Below, one piece after another: positions 1-12,800 of a DNA stretch of 64,000 bases (the first letter of the stretch is position 1; the number at the start of each line of letters is the position of its first letter). The position numbers were made by a program, and so were the translations under genes. The notes beneath the pieces are model-generated. The model was not told the DNA's origin, did not search any database, and saw only the letters and a list, made by a program, of their open reading frames with translations. The stretch is from Mallotus nudiflorus (lineage: Eukaryota; Streptophyta; Magnoliopsida; Malpighiales; Euphorbiaceae): assembly GCA_947683625.1 (NCBI GenBank), contig CANTUR010000904.1, positions 186,001 to 250,000 on the forward strand. The letters run 5' to 3'.

Positions 1-1314
1 TCACATTTTATGAGAATTCTACCAAAAATTCGAGAAAGTCTCATTTGTAAAACAAACATCTCTCTACTAAAAGTAGAGCCAATCCTGTAAGCAAACACAC
101 TTCAATAATACTCAAAAGCACAACACCTCAAGTTGGAACCCTGAACTATACGATTTCCCAACCGAGAAACACAATTCTCAAAAATCAATATTTAATAATA
201 ATAATTTAATAAAAATCATCAAAATCCATAAACATCAATAATAAACCACAATATAATTTATTTATATAATAAATACCTTAAAGCTAATTATTTTTCAAAT
301 TAGTTAATAATTCTCAAATAAATTATATAATATTAATAAAAATCCATTTTTCAATTATTCAAAATTAAATAGTAAAATTCAAAAATAATTATTTAAATAG
401 TTCAAATATGTAATAAAAATAGTTAAAAATTCATTTAATCACAAAAAAAATAATTAAAATTATTATTTGAATATATTTCCAAAAATTATTATTAATTAGT
501 TAAAAATAGTAATTAATTCGTAAAAATTATTTTAATACTAATGATTATTCCAAAATTATTCAAAACATACAAATTAACCATAATTTCAATTAAAAAACCA
601 AATTCACTAATTTATATTAATTTTTCCAAAAATTAATTTTTCACATAAATTTTTGAAAACTCACAATAAATAATTGGGACACAATTTCAATATACTTCCT
701 TCACAAATTATACTCTAAATATTATAAAAAAATTTATTAAAAATACAAAGATTTTCCAGTGAGAGTCACCAGAATAGTAACTCACCGGAAAACTCAAAAC
801 CTAAAAATCAACATAATTCAAAAAATTAACAAAAAATATATTTGGAAAGCTTAAGCTACACACAACAACATTTCTAAAGAAAATAAGATTGAAACACAAA
901 AAATGAAGCTCAAAAAAATTAAAAAACACAGAGTTGAGCTAAACTAAAATTGATGATAACTCATAATATAGACAGTCTAAGCTTGAATCGAGTTGAGAAC
1001 TAGCTTGCCCGGACCTAGAGGGTTCGATCAAGCCCAAAAACACGAGCGCTTGTTGCCGAAATCGTCACCGACGACTTGAAAAAGCTACTGCTGCTGCTTC
1101 TCATTTTTTGGTGATGGGAGGTGCTTTGACAGCAACTGAAGGAAGAAGGGAAGGAGGGGAGGTGATGGTGAGGTGTGGTGGTGGCAGGCAGAGGTGGTTG
1201 GTGGTTCTACAGAATCACATAGGGGAGGAAGAAGAAAAGAGAAAAAAAAAAAAAGAAAGAAGGGAGAGAGGAAAAGAAAGTCGAAAAAAAAATTGTCCTG
1301 ACTTCCTTTTTATG

Positions 1315-1318
<4 letters not shown>

Positions 1319-1381
<63 letters not shown>
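1319..1381. repeat. (TA)n microsatellite at the LTR TATA-rich position
   Basis: An uninterrupted TA run of about 31 units. It occupies the position where the D and F LTRs have a short TA-rich stretch (53634-53652 and 41437-41456), so it probably arose by slippage from an LTR TA tract. Confidence 0.9.
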
Positions 1382-1384
<3 letters not shown>

Positions 1385-1408
1385 AATGTGATGTTATATA
1401 GATAACAC

Positions 1409-1485
1409 ATATAAAATACTAATACTAATAATAATAATGACAACAATAATAGTGATAATAATAATAATGATAATAACAATAACAA

Positions 1486-1552
<67 letters not shown>
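1409..1552. repeat. (TAA)n microsatellite
   Basis: An imperfect TAA/ATA tract (about 1409-1487, with interruptions) followed by a nearly pure run from about 1488 to 1551. It encodes spurious poly-Leu and poly-Tyr/Ile ORFs on the minus strand. Confidence 0.9.
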
Positions 1553-1555
<3 letters not shown>

Positions 1556-1785
1556 AACATTAATATTTTTAAATAATAATAACTTCCAAATAAATTCCTC
1601 TACGTATTAAAATATTTAAAATAAACTTAATAAATACTATTCACAACAATAACGATAATAATATTAATAAATGAATAAATAGTCATATACATAACAAATA
1701 ATTATTATGTATAAAAATTTAAAATATTATTAACATTGCATATCTCAAAATAATTTTTAATAATTTAAAATATCGGGTCATCACA

Positions 1786-1798
1786 ATTTTCCCCCCTT
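1786..1798 (-). other. E polypurine tract
   Basis: On the minus strand this reads AAGGGGGGAAAAT directly before the LTR start. It matches the polypurine tract of D at 54110-54122. It primes plus-strand DNA synthesis and fixes the 3' LTR boundary. Confidence 0.75.
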
Positions 1799-1846
1799 AC
1801 AAAAATTCGTCCTCAAATTTTAAATAAAAGGATAGAAAATAGGAAT

Positions 1847-4633
1847 TCATTGAGGAAAGAGGTAAAGGTAGGCCACCTACATCTCGGCCTCAGTATCCCA
1901 CATGAGCTCCTCCATGTTGTTGCTTCGCCACGACACCTTAACCATCGGAATCTGCTTCGAACATAGCTGACGAACTTGATAGTCCACTATCAGGATTAGC
2001 TCCTCCTTGTACATCAGGTCTTCGTTCACTTCCACACTCTCAGGCTGCAACACGTGCGGAGGGTCTAAAATATACTTCCTCAGCATCGTGATATGGAACA
2101 CTGGATGCACTTGAGATAGATTCAGAGGCAAAGTCAATCGATATGCAACCATGCCCACTCTCTTCAGAATCTCGAACAGTCCAATATATCTTAGTGCTAA
2201 TTTCCCCTTCTTGCCAAACCTCATGACACCTTTTATTGGAGACACCTTCAGAAACACATAGTGTCCAACCTAAAACTCCACATCTTTATGACTCAGATCT
2301 GCATAGCTCTTTTATCTACTAGTTGTAGTCTCTAATCTCCTTTTGATCACAACAACCTTCTCAGTTGCATTCTGAACCATCTCAAGTCCAGTCAATGCTC
2401 TCTCTCTTATCTCGTCCCAACACAAAGGAGATCTATACTTCCTTCCATACAAAGCCTCATATGGTGCCATCTCGATACTACTATGGTACTCGTTATTATA
2501 TGTAAACTTTACCAACGACAAATGATTATCCCAACTACCTCCAAGATCTAATACACACATCCTCAATATATCCTCAAGTGTTTGGATTGTCCTCTCAAAT
2601 TGACCATTTGTCTGAGGGTGAAAAGCAATACTAAAATTAAGCCTGGTGCTAATTGCTTCCTAGAACTTCTACCAAAATTGAGAGGTAAATACTGAACCTC
2701 TATCAGATACGATGGACACAAGTATTGCATGAAGGCACATAACATGTTAAACATACAGCTTAGCCAACTTAGCTATAGAATAAGTGGCTTTAACTAGTAA
2801 GAAGTGAGTTAATTTGGTTAACTTATCCACAATCACCCAGATGGAATCATATCCATCCTTTGAATGAGGTAACACAACCATAAAATCCATAGCCACTCTC
2901 TCCCACTTCTACTCAGGAATAAGAAGAGGCTGAAACTTCCCAGAAGGCTTATAATGCTTAGCTTTCACCTGTTGACATGTCATGCACTTAGAAATATAAT
3001 CAGCTACATCCTTCTTTAATCCATCCCACCAGTACAAATCTCAAATGTTGTGGTACATCTTAGTAACACTTGGATGTATGCTATAAGTTGTAAAATGCGG
3101 TTCTTCAAGGACCTCCTCTCTTAAATTATCCACATCAAGCACGCATAATCTACCATTAATCCATAAAACACCTTCATCATCTAATGTAAAATCAGTGAAC
3201 TTCCCCATATGAACATTCTCCTTAAGCTCAGCTAGAATAGGATTTCGACCTTGAGCTGCCTTAATCCTATCTCTCAACATTGATCTAACTCTGAACTAAG
3301 CTAATAATCCACCTGATCTGCTAATATTCATCATCAAACCTTGATCCACCAACTCATGTAACTCTTGGATTAAAGGTCTCCTCTCCATACTAATGTAAGC
3401 AAGACTACCCAAGGACTTCCTACTCAAAGCATCTGTTACCACATTAGCCTTGCTTAGATGATAAAGAATATCGCAGTCATAATCCTTTAGGAGTTCTAAC
3501 TATCTCCACTGCCTCAAGTTCAGATCTCTTTATTGGAAAATGTACTTGAGGCTCTTGTGATATGTGAAAATCTCACAAGTCACCCTGTACAAATAATGAC
3601 TCCAAATCTTGACAGTAAAGATCACTGCAGTCATCTCTATGTAGTGAGTAGGATAATTCTGTTCATGCTCATTTGACTACCTTAAAGCATAAACTATCAC
3701 CCTACCATTCTACATCAACACACAACCTAGGTCAACTTTAGAGGCATCACAATACACAGTGAACTTCTCTTTTCCATTAGGCAAAGCCAGAACTGGAGTT
3801 GTGGTGAACTTCTCCTTCAACAACTAAAAACTGTTCTCACAAGCATCTAACCACATAAACTTCACATTCTTCTAAGTTAGGCGAGTCAAAAGAACTATAA
3901 TTCTTAAGAAATCCTGCACAAATCTCTTATAATACCCAACCAAACCCAAAAAACTTTGAATCTCTATGACTGTCATCGGTTTGGGCCACTCAGACACTAC
4001 CTTTATCTTTTATGGATCAACTTGAATACCATCTTTAGACACCACGTGTCCAAGGAATGTAATACTCTCCAACTAGAAATCACACTTCGAGAATTTAGCA
4101 TAAAGCTGATGTTCTCTCAGTGTTTGCAGTACTGTCCTTAAGTGATACACGTGCTTTTCCATACTCTTCAAATACACCAATATATCATCAATGAAGACTA
4201 CCATAAACTGATCCATAAATGGTCTGAATACCATATTCATTAAGTCCATAAAAGTAACTAGTGCATTAGTCAACCCAAAAGACATCACCAAAAACTCATA
4301 ATGACTATATCGAGTGCAAAATGTTGTTTTAGGAACATCAACTTCATTGATCTGTAACTAATGATAACCCAACCTTAAGTCAACCTTGGAAAAGAACTAT
4401 GTACCTTGAAGTTGATCAAACAGATCATCTATCTTCAAAAGAGGATACTTGTTCTTCACTATCACCTTATTCAGAGGAGAAACACTAGGTCTAATGAAAC
4501 CCTAATCTAAAAAATCTTGCAACTGTTCCTTTAACTCTTTTAACTTTACAGGAGCCATTATGTAGGGCGACATTAAAATAGAAGTTGTAGCTAGGAGCAT
4601 ATCTATATAGAATTTGATCTCTCTGTGAGGTGG
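1847..4633 (-). pseudogene. E pol relic (RT, RNase H, integrase, chromodomain)
   Basis: Reading right to left, the recognisable pieces are RT with a FIDDILVY catalytic block (about 4073-4291), RNase H and linker pieces (about 3300-4070), an integrase zinc and core region (about 2312-3280), and a C-terminal chromodomain-like end (1847-2257). Many stops and frame changes separate them. Relative to D, an in-frame deletion of 69 nt at 4474/4475 removes about 23 RT residues covering the block that reads LCIDYRELN in D, so RT could not work even without the stops. The C-terminal stop at 1847-1849 is homologous to that of D. The left-hand 5' portion of pol is missing because A inserted at 4633. Confidence 0.85.
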
Positions 4634-6856
4634 TGTAAGTACCCAATGTCGCGATGCAATTGTGCATAGTGCGATGAAAGCCTCTATAATGAAAAATTAA
4701 TCGAGAAATTAATCTCTAGTGTTGAAATTTGACATTTCAAGGACTAAATTGTAGTGTTTTTGGACCTAATTGCAAAATCTTGATTGCATAAATTTTTTTT
4801 AATTTTTCAGGACTATTGAGCAAATTGCCAGTCGGCATTTAGCTAATGCCGACCAGTATTGGCCTAATGCCAATCGGCATTAGCCAAATGCTTATCAATA
4901 TTTGCCTAATGCATATTAGCATTAGCCAAATGTTAATTGGCATTAGTCAAATGCTGATTAACATTACAGGACATTCGCACTTTTTTCAGTATTTTTCGTC
5001 ATTTTTTAGTATTTTCCTATTTTTTTATTGGTCCAAAATTAATTTATTTTAATAAAGAAATATTTTTAATATTTTCCATGTACAGTATGCATCCATTACA
5101 TGTATTTTCTCTTTTTGAAATCCTTTTATCATGATTTTTTGTTTTGAAAAAAATAGAACTCCTTTATCTTGCCTCTTATGTGATCACGCAAGAGGTTAGT
5201 AGTGTTGTGATTACATGAGAGTTTTTAATTGAGGATAAAAGGAAAGGAAAGTGACATAGAGAGGGATGGTTTTGAAGAGGCTAGGGTTTTGAAGAAAAGT
5301 TTGAGGGAAAAAGGAGAGAAAAATTAACAAAAAAAACCTTTCTATTGCAAATTTCAAAGAAACCTTTTCAAAAGGAAGAAAAATGCATTCTTTATTTTTT
5401 TAATTCCAGGAAATCAAGAAGAAAAGAAATAGAGTCAATCTCAAAACATTGACAATCCCAAATTTGAGGGGCATTCAAATAGCATATGCATAGCATTCTT
5501 CATCTCTATTCCCTTATTTTTTTCTTTATTTATTGTTTTCTTTGATTAAATTCTTTTTTTATTTTCTTATTTAATCAGTACTAATTTGTTTCTTTTGTTT
5601 CTACATTTTATTTTTATTTTGATTTTGGCTAGAGATGGGTATAATTAGAATGACTATGTGAGGGCAAATGAATAGATAGAAGGTCCATGGAATACCATAG
5701 ATTAGAATATGTAACATTTTAACGTAGGTTTTTAAGGTTCTGCTTTTTATTTTTTTATTTTTATTGGGTTTGTATATAATTTCTTATTTATTTTATTCAT
5801 GTAGGAATTGTAATAACCTCAATAGTGGAAATAGTAATTATTTACTTTTGTGTTCTTAAAATTAATTAGTAATTAGGGTTTCACTTGGTAAAACTTGATA
5901 AAATCAATTATGGCAATAGATTAATTTTAGGATTACATGAAATTGAGTTAGGGTTTCTTAGGAAAATCATGTAAAAATTATTGTTTTGATATATTTTTAG
6001 TATGTTTGTTGAATTGGGTTTTGTTTTGTTTTTTTTTTAATTTTTCATGCCTTTTAGGCCCCAAGCCCACGTTAAGTCTAAACCCACTTAATCAATAGAC
6101 TTAAATTGGCTTTAGGGTTTAATTTAATTAAAATCAACGTAGGCCCATTTTAGGTTAATTAGATTTAGGCCCGTTTTAATTAATAAAATCAATTTAGATT
6201 TAGCTCAGCCTATTTAATTTCATTACTTTTAAAATAAATAGATTTAGGCCCATAATTCACTTAAAATAAAATCAAGTTAGACTTAGGCCCATAATTCAAT
6301 TTTTTCTTTAAAATTATATAGACTTATGCCCATTTTCTTAGATAAGTTAAAACAAATAGACCTAGGTTCACTAAAATTGATAAAATGTTGGTCCTTTGTT
6401 AGCCCACTTCACTTGTAAATAAAATGTAGAATTAGCTAACTTTTAAATAAAATTAAACTAGTTTAGACTTAGGAACACTGTTGCCTTTTATATGTATTTT
6501 TACATGTAATTTTATGACCTGTTACCTTTTTGGGCTAGATGGATATTTAATTAGGGTTTAAATAAAATTGCATGTAATTAAAGAATAAGATAGTAATTCA
6601 TAAAGTAATTCTAAATGAACACAAGACTGAAAGAAGTTAGTATTCCATTCCCAAAATTTCCTAATTGTGATGCTAGCTTTCTTTTAGAGAATCGAGTACC
6701 ACCTTTTGATTTGTCCTAGTTATTATCCTAGGTGGTGACTCCTCATCTCCATGCCATGTCTTTATGACAATAGTTAGTGTGTTCTCTAGGGCCCTGGGCC
6801 TAAACAGTGTCGCGATTGCTAAAATCTTGGACACACGCTAAACCTTGCCATCTATA
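4634..6856 (+). repeat. A 5' LTR (Tat family)
   Basis: Starts TGTAAGTACCC and ends ...CCATCTATA. It aligns with both LTRs of B (16501-18559, 44985-47040). Near its start (about 4826-4968) lies a run of short inverted and direct copies of a GGCATT/AATGCC motif. At about 6050-6300 it holds several TAGGCCCA motifs. No coding sequence is seen. Confidence 0.88.
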
Positions 6857-6857
6857 G

Positions 6858-6875
6858 TGGTGACTCCACTAGGGA
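6858..6875 (+). other. A primer binding site (degenerate)
   Basis: TGGTGACTCCACTAGGGA directly after the LTR. It differs from B's intact site (18561-18578) by two transitions. In Tat/Ogre elements this type of site is known to match the 3' end of an Arg-type tRNA. Confidence 0.75.
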
Positions 6876-7928
6876 TAAGGGATACTGATTCTACTTGTGT
6901 TCTTTAGAGTTATTTTATTAATTATTATTTTATTCTTGCATCCATTCTATATGTCCATATTAAACCAATGGCATTGGTTTATGATTCCATGATTCTATTA
7001 GCTTCACAGAGTTATAAATTGGCTAACCATCACTCTTAGCCTTAACTTAGTTCAAGAGAGATTACTGAGCTCATCTGACCAGAGTCTGTAACCCAAGTCC
7101 TAAAGGGGAGTAGTCTTCTCTCGAGTTTGTAAAGGATGTTGGGCCCCTCTGACCTTGGCCTATAACTCAAGTCTTAAAGGAGGGCATCTTGTTAAGGGAA
7201 CCTTGACCTTTTTACCAAACCCTGACCATATATAATGGCTTAGTTACTTCCCCTCGGATCTACCAAAAATTGCTTGTATGATTTTTCCATGAGGTATTTC
7301 TATTTATAAAAGCCTAGGCCCATACTTTCAAAGCCTCTTAAGGTAATAAAGATTAGGCTAGACCTTTATACTTAGAAATGTTATTTCTATGCTTATTACC
7401 ATGAGGTATTTATAATCTATAAAAGTCTAGGCCCATACTTTTGAAGCCCCTTGGGGTAATAAAGATTGGGCTAGACCATTATACCTAAAAATGCTATTTA
7501 TATGTTTACTACTTTAAGAGAGATTTGGCATGCACGTCAGTCCCTGATATCCCCCGTTGATATTAAGACCAAGACCAAAAATCCTAGGATAAGAGACTCA
7601 CCATTGAACACGAGTGTGCGAGGAATAAGGTTGGAAGGATGTATGTTGTACACTTGATTGATACTTGCTACTTGTTGCATAGCATGTGCATCACGTATAC
7701 ATGCATACATGCATCTCATTCATCACATTAACACTTTATTTTACAACCATCATAAATACATCAGGGTCTTTTCATGTTTGGGGATGGAAAGGTGGCAGAC
7801 TATGAAGAATGAGTCAGAGTCCTACAACCTTAGTAAAGGAAATCCTTAACAGACTAGATAGACTAGAAAGAAGCCCTATTAATCCACTTTATTTGGAAGC
7901 TAAACGAAATTCACCTAAATCTAAACAA
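6876..7928 (+). other. A untranslated leader
   Basis: About 1 kb of leader with no supported coding sequence, matching B's leader at 18579-19551. It contains an A-specific tandem duplication of about 112 bp (copies at 7287-7398 and 7399-7508) that is single in B at about 18980-19100. A run of ATGCATACATGCAT-type repeats lies near 7690. Confidence 0.7.
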
Positions 7929-9900
7929 ATGGAGCAAAAGTAAGGGAACTGGACCTTATAAGACATCAAAAGTGCTTTGATGGATGACAGGAGGGCTATG
8001 ATGCAAGATAAGTCGAGACAAGCACTACTTGGACTGATGTAACCTGCTGTTGTCATACCACCACCTACAATTAAACAACCACCTATTGCTACTGCTATCC
8101 CACTTGCCACAGATACTCCAACTGCTGGTAATAATGCTGGAGGGCAACCTGTTGCTAGAAATCCACCTGTCATTGATATAAAGGTGGAAGATGTTAAAAA
8201 TTACTTGGTAGAAAAAGCTAAGAGAGAATCATTGGAACTGGTACAAGACCTTGAGTCCAAGTAGATGCAAGTGTTGACCCAGAAGATGTCTAAGATGGAA
8301 GAGCTAATAAGGGGACAAGGCATAGGGTATTCATATGACTTCGATGACATGTTGTAGATAAAAGATGATAAGCTGCCTGATAAGTTCAAAATGCCATAGC
8401 TGTAGAAATTTGATGGGAGAGGAGATCCGAGGATTCATCTTAGCCTATACATAACAACCATGAGTACTACTAAAGCACCATTAGTTGTGATTACTAGTTT
8501 GTTTATGTTATCCTTAAAGGGAATGACTATAAACTGGTATCATGGGCTAGAAAAATCTGTGAGAACTGACTAAAAAGAACTATGTACTGCCTTTTTAAAA
8601 TAGTATGATTATAATACTAAATTGGAAGTGTGCATTAGAGATCTAGAACTGATAAAGCAGAAACCCAATGAGTCTTTTTCTAATTTCTTGACTCATTTTA
8701 TAAATAAAGCAGGGCTAATGAAGAATAAGCTGGCTGAGAAGGATTAGGATAGGATGATAGTTTGGAATATGTCACCTAATCTGGTCAAGAGGTTGTAGAT
8801 GATGAACTCCAAAACATTCATAGACTTGTATGATGATGGTCTGTAAGCAAAAGAAATTGAGAATGATAATAAGAGAAGCTTTAAAGGCACTAGAACCCGA
8901 AACTACCCAATTGAGGGCACACAATAGGGAAGTACTAGCTAAGCTGTGGAGTTGTGCGCAGTTCAACAACCTCAAAGATTCTCTAAATTTAACTAACCAC
9001 TCTCTATAGTTATAGAAAAGTTGGTCTAGAGAGGCTTACTTTGACCCTTAACCTTTTCCAAACTACCTAACCCAAATGTCCTAGGCTACAACCCTAATAG
9101 CTACTGCAAGTTTCACCAAGTAGCTGGCCACTCCACAGACACCTGTATTCACCTTAAACATGAGATCCAAAATCTAATAGACTCCAGAAAAATCACAGAC
9201 CCTGAAAAATCCAACTCCAACCTAAACACTAGAAATAATCCTTTCCCTAACTACCAAAATGTCCCACCACCGACCACCATGATGATTAACTCAGGAGTGA
9301 GTGAAGAAGAAGTGCTAAACTCCTTTGAAAACCTAAACCCTACAACTAATGGAGAATCTCCTGATGCCTCTAGAGGAGTTAAGGATTTGCTAGGGCAACC
9401 CTCAGGGAAATTTGACCATAAAGTGTTTTATTCTAAACTACCCTTTGCAGATATCCCAATTGAGTCAATTATGCCCTCAAGATAGGGTGATGAGTTTAAT
9501 GATGAGAAAGAATCCAAAGCCCTAGAATAGCCAGGAGTTAAGGATTTATTTGGGCAGCCCTCAGGGAATTTGATTATAAGGTGTTATATTCCAAGCCTGC
9601 TTCCAGTGATATACCTCTTAAGGAGGTTGTGCCCTTAGGATGGGGTGATGAATTTAGTGATGGGCCAATGAAATAAGAGAAGGAGTCTTTAACTCATAAA
9701 TAAGGTATTGTGGAATTACTGAGAGCACATTTAGGAAAGCTTAGTATGGAGGGAAAGGAAATGTGCACGGTAGAAGTATGGAAGGACGAAACGAGGGATA
9801 GGATTATCAGAGTTATAGACATCTGGTATGACTTTAATGAAACCCCGCTAGTTTGGATGAACCTAAAGTGAATCATGTCACTAGAACTGGGAGGAATTAT
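7929..9900 (+). pseudogene. A gag relic
   Basis: Gag homologous to B's 19552-21700. The Met at 7929 corresponds to B's at 19552, but the true start may lie upstream. The retrotransposon-gag core (WYHGLEKS..., DLELIKQK, SFSNFLTHF) is readable at about 8398-8900, followed by a CxFH..GHS..TC zinc-knuckle-like block near 9108-9160. In-frame stops are frequent, many at positions where B has CAA, CAG or TGG. The region 9279-9690 repeats a short cassette ending LGQPSGKFDHKVFYS, also repeated in B. Confidence 0.75.
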
Positions 9901-10036
9901 AGTAGAGAAAAAGATTGAGAGAGTTATAGAAAGAGAAGAGACAGATGATACAGAAATAAAAGAAAAGGAAAAGGAGGATCTGATTCTAGAACAACTGAAG
10001 AAGGTTAAGGCAAATGTTAGTATCTAGGAACTACTG

Positions 10037-10528
10037 ATGCACTCATGTAGCCATAGAAGAGCTCTAGTGAAAGCTCTATCAAACATGAACATTAAAACAA
10101 TAGCCACACCCGAGGCTATGGTAGCAAAGGTTATAGAAAAGAAACACGAGCTGATAACCTTCTCAGATGATGACCTGCCTTTGGAAGGAAGAAATCATAA
10201 TAAGGCATTGTTTATCCCAGCTGAAGTAAAAGGGAAAATAACCAACTTTGTAATTATTGATGATGGTTCTACCATTAATGTATGCCCATTGAAGATCTTG
10301 CCTAACTTAGGTTTGAAAGCTGAAGACTTGACATATTCAAACCTCATAATTAGAGTTTATGATGACAACACTAAGAATGTGGAGGGGACATTCCAAGCTC
10401 TGGTTAAAATAGGACCAGTGGAATCAACCATTGAGTTCACTATTCTAGATATACTAGTTACTTATGCTTTGTTATTGGGAAGGCCATGGTTCCATGCTTT
10501 GGGAGGGGTACCCTCGACTGTGCACTAG
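10037..10528 (+). pseudogene. A aspartic protease fragment
   Basis: A 163-codon open stretch with a retropepsin-like layout: FVIIDDGSTINVCPL with the active-site Asp at about residue 75 (codon 10259-10261), and a C-terminal LLLGRPWFHALGGVPST block typical of Tat-type proteases. It shows the uninterrupted version of the B protease that C splits, and serves as C's empty-site reference near 10360. It ends at a stop where B has CAG. Confidence 0.75.
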
Positions 10529-10618
10529 AAGATAAAATCCCCTCATGAAGAAGATGTAGTGACAATCGAAGCAGGAACCAATGCAACTATGGCCGCCATA
10601 CTGGAAAAATAGAAACAA

Positions 10619-11516
10619 GTGTGTGTTCCTCCCAGTTTTCAAATTGCTAGGATATTTGACAGGACTGAGATGGACCCAAGGATTGCAAAAATGATGAAGA
10701 ACAAGAATTACCAACCTAGACAAAGGCTAGGCAAGAATGAGCAAGGAAGTCCTAAGCTACCCAAATTTAAGAGTCAAAGTGACATTAAAGGATTAGGTTA
10801 TGCTGAGACAGGATCCACCAGCAGAAGGGCAAGAAAGAAGGAAAAGGCTAAGAGAAATAAGCCCCTGGGGAGAGTTGAGCCGTTAAGTGATAATTTCATT
10901 AAGCTAGGAGAGGGCAAGTACTATTTGGGTGCTAAGGAGTTCGTCAATGTCGCTAGAAAAAAAGTTCCTAGGTTTGAGATTTTCAAGGACCAAATTATGG
11001 AAAAATTAGCCGAGAATAACAAATAAGAAGTGATGAAGCAGGTAGCTGGAAGAATGGGGGATGTTGTTGTCGAGGAGCTGCTATGTTTGCCACCTAAAGA
11101 GGAGCCACCCTAAGATTTAGCTACTCTTATTAATGATAGCTTTACTAATGTTTTTTATGAAGAAATTGATGTAATAATGTCTAGTCTTTATGAGGATGAA
11201 GATATTATTTTTCACATAGTCAATGATAAGAATGCTGGTTTTGCTTACTTGTGATGTGCATCCTGATAGTTCTGTGCATTATAATTTTGATCGTTCATGC
11301 ATGTTTGACATTAATTCAATTCAATTTGATTCATTTAACATGGGCATGGATGATAATCCAAAGAACATTTCTATATCGCATGATGTAACTCCTGAAGAGA
11401 GGGAAAATTTTGAGAGAATATTAACAAAGAGAAAGGTAGTATTTGGTTGGACTTACGAAGACATGCCAGGTTTAGACAGGAACATTATGGAGCATCACAT
11501 TCCAACTCATCCTTGA
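10619..11516 (+). pseudogene. A G-patch-like domain and pol linker
   Basis: The first part (10619-11026) has a G-patch-like pattern, here decayed to NYQPRQRLGKNEQG with a later KGLGY; B keeps the glycines (31430-31600). The linker 11223-11516 ends with FGWTYEDMPGLDRNIMEHH, the motif that usually precedes RT in Tat and Athila elements. Frame changes separate the pieces. G-patch domains next to retroviral-type proteases are known from other retroelements. Confidence 0.6.
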
Positions 11517-12800
11517 ATAAAACTAGTTAAATAGAAATTGCACAGGCTAAGACCAAAATAGACTAAAAAGATAAGAGAAGAAATTGCTAAACAAATTCAG
11601 GCCAACTTTTTAGAGGCATTAGATTATCCCCAATGGCTAGAAAACATAGTCCCAGTACCCAAAAAAGATAGTAAGGTGCGAATATGTGTTGATTTCAGGG
11701 ATTTAAATAAAGCATATCTGAATGATGACTTCCCTTTACCTCACAGCGATGTGATAGTGGATAGTGCGGCATCAAGTGTGATGTACTCCTTCATGGATGG
11801 GTTCTCTGGGTATAATCAGATAATGATGGCAATTATGGATAAGATCAAGACAGCTTTCATCACAGAATGAGGGATGTATTGCTATAAGGTTATGCCTTTT
11901 AGGTTGAAGAATGCAAGTGCAACATATCAAAGGGTAGCCACTACTCTTTTCCATGACATGATGTATAAGGAAGTGGAAGTATATGTACATAATATGATGG
12001 TCAAGTCAGAAATAAGAGAGGGGAATTTTGAAGCTCTAGACAAGTTCCTGGCTTAAATTGAGAGATGCAATCTGAGGCTCAACCTAAAGAAGTGCATTTT
12101 TTGGGTTACTTCAGGAAATTTGCTAGGATATATAGTGAGTAGCAAAGGAATTAAAGTGGATCCAGATAAGGTGAAAGCTATCCAGGAAATGCTAGCACCA
12201 AAAGATAGAGAAAGATGTGAGAGGGTTCATAGGCAGGTTACAGTATATTAGTAGGTTTATTGCAAGGCTTACTAATATTTGTGACCCAATCTTTAAGCTT
12301 CTAAGAAAAGATCAACTTGTAGAGTGGAATGATGACTGTTAAAGGGCCTTTAATAAGATAAAAGAGTATCTCACTAATCCACCTGTACTTAAACCATCGA
12401 GGCTAGGTAAACCCTTGATCCTATATCTAGCTCTATAAGAAAAGGCAATGCGGGCAATGTTAGCATAAGAAGGATTGGATGGGGTAGAGCATGCAATGTA
12501 TTACCTCAATAAGAAGTTCCTGCCATATGAAGAAAAGTATAATTTAGTGGAGAAGACATGTTTGATAATGATTTAGGCAACAAGGAAATTGAGGCATTGC
12601 TTTTAGTCTTATAGGGTTTAGGCCATTTTGAAAATAAACCCCCTAAGATACTTACTGCAAGCACCTGCTTTGACCAGAAGGATGTCTCGATGGCTCATTC
12701 TCCTGACTGAATTTGATATAGAGTACATTGCCATGAAGGTTATTAAGGGAAGGGCAGTTGCAATATTTCTAGCTCAAAATGTAATAAAGGGTGATGAACA
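11517..12800 (+). pseudogene. A reverse transcriptase and first RNase H relic
   Basis: RT blocks RICVDFRDLNKAY and MDGFSGYNQI are present. The catalytic YxDD box at 11982-11993 reads Tyr-Val-His-Asn, so both catalytic Asp residues are lost; B retains Tyr-Val-Asp-Asp. RT is followed by the connection region and the first RNase H (readable to about 12800, MSRWLILLTEFDIEYI). Several in-frame stops are present. It is non-functional. Confidence 0.8.

Larger units (their letters stand above)
1..1785 (-). repeat. E 3' LTR, partial
   Basis: The block opens inside an LTR: the first hundred bases match the D LTR from about 52352 and solo LTR F from about 40150. The inner end at 1785 reads ...TCATCACA, corresponding to ...GATATTACA in D. 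It is AT-rich, with a GC-richer stretch at about 1000-1240 that matches the GC-rich part of the D LTR at 53340-53600. No convincing coding sequence is seen; the repetitive ORFs here come from microsatellites. Confidence 0.8.
1..4633 (-). mobile_element. Element E: relic Ty3/gypsy chromovirus (3' LTR end plus pol), truncated
   Basis: This block reads on the minus strand as the end of a chromovirus: an LTR remnant (1-1785), a polypurine tract, then pol in reverse. It aligns by eye along its whole length with young element D (about 52352-57023), with many substitutions and several deletions. It stops at 4633 where the Tat LTR of element A begins. The last E bases match D up to about 57013, and D continues there with pol sequence that E lacks here. 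The rest of E (N-terminal pol, gag, 5' LTR) should therefore resume to the right of this window, after A's 3' LTR. It is the oldest layer. Confidence 0.85.

Noticed and set aside
1108..1560. Repetitive ORFs rich in Leu, Tyr and Ile on both strands
   Set aside because: They come from the purine-rich and (TA)n/(TAA)n tracts of an old LTR.
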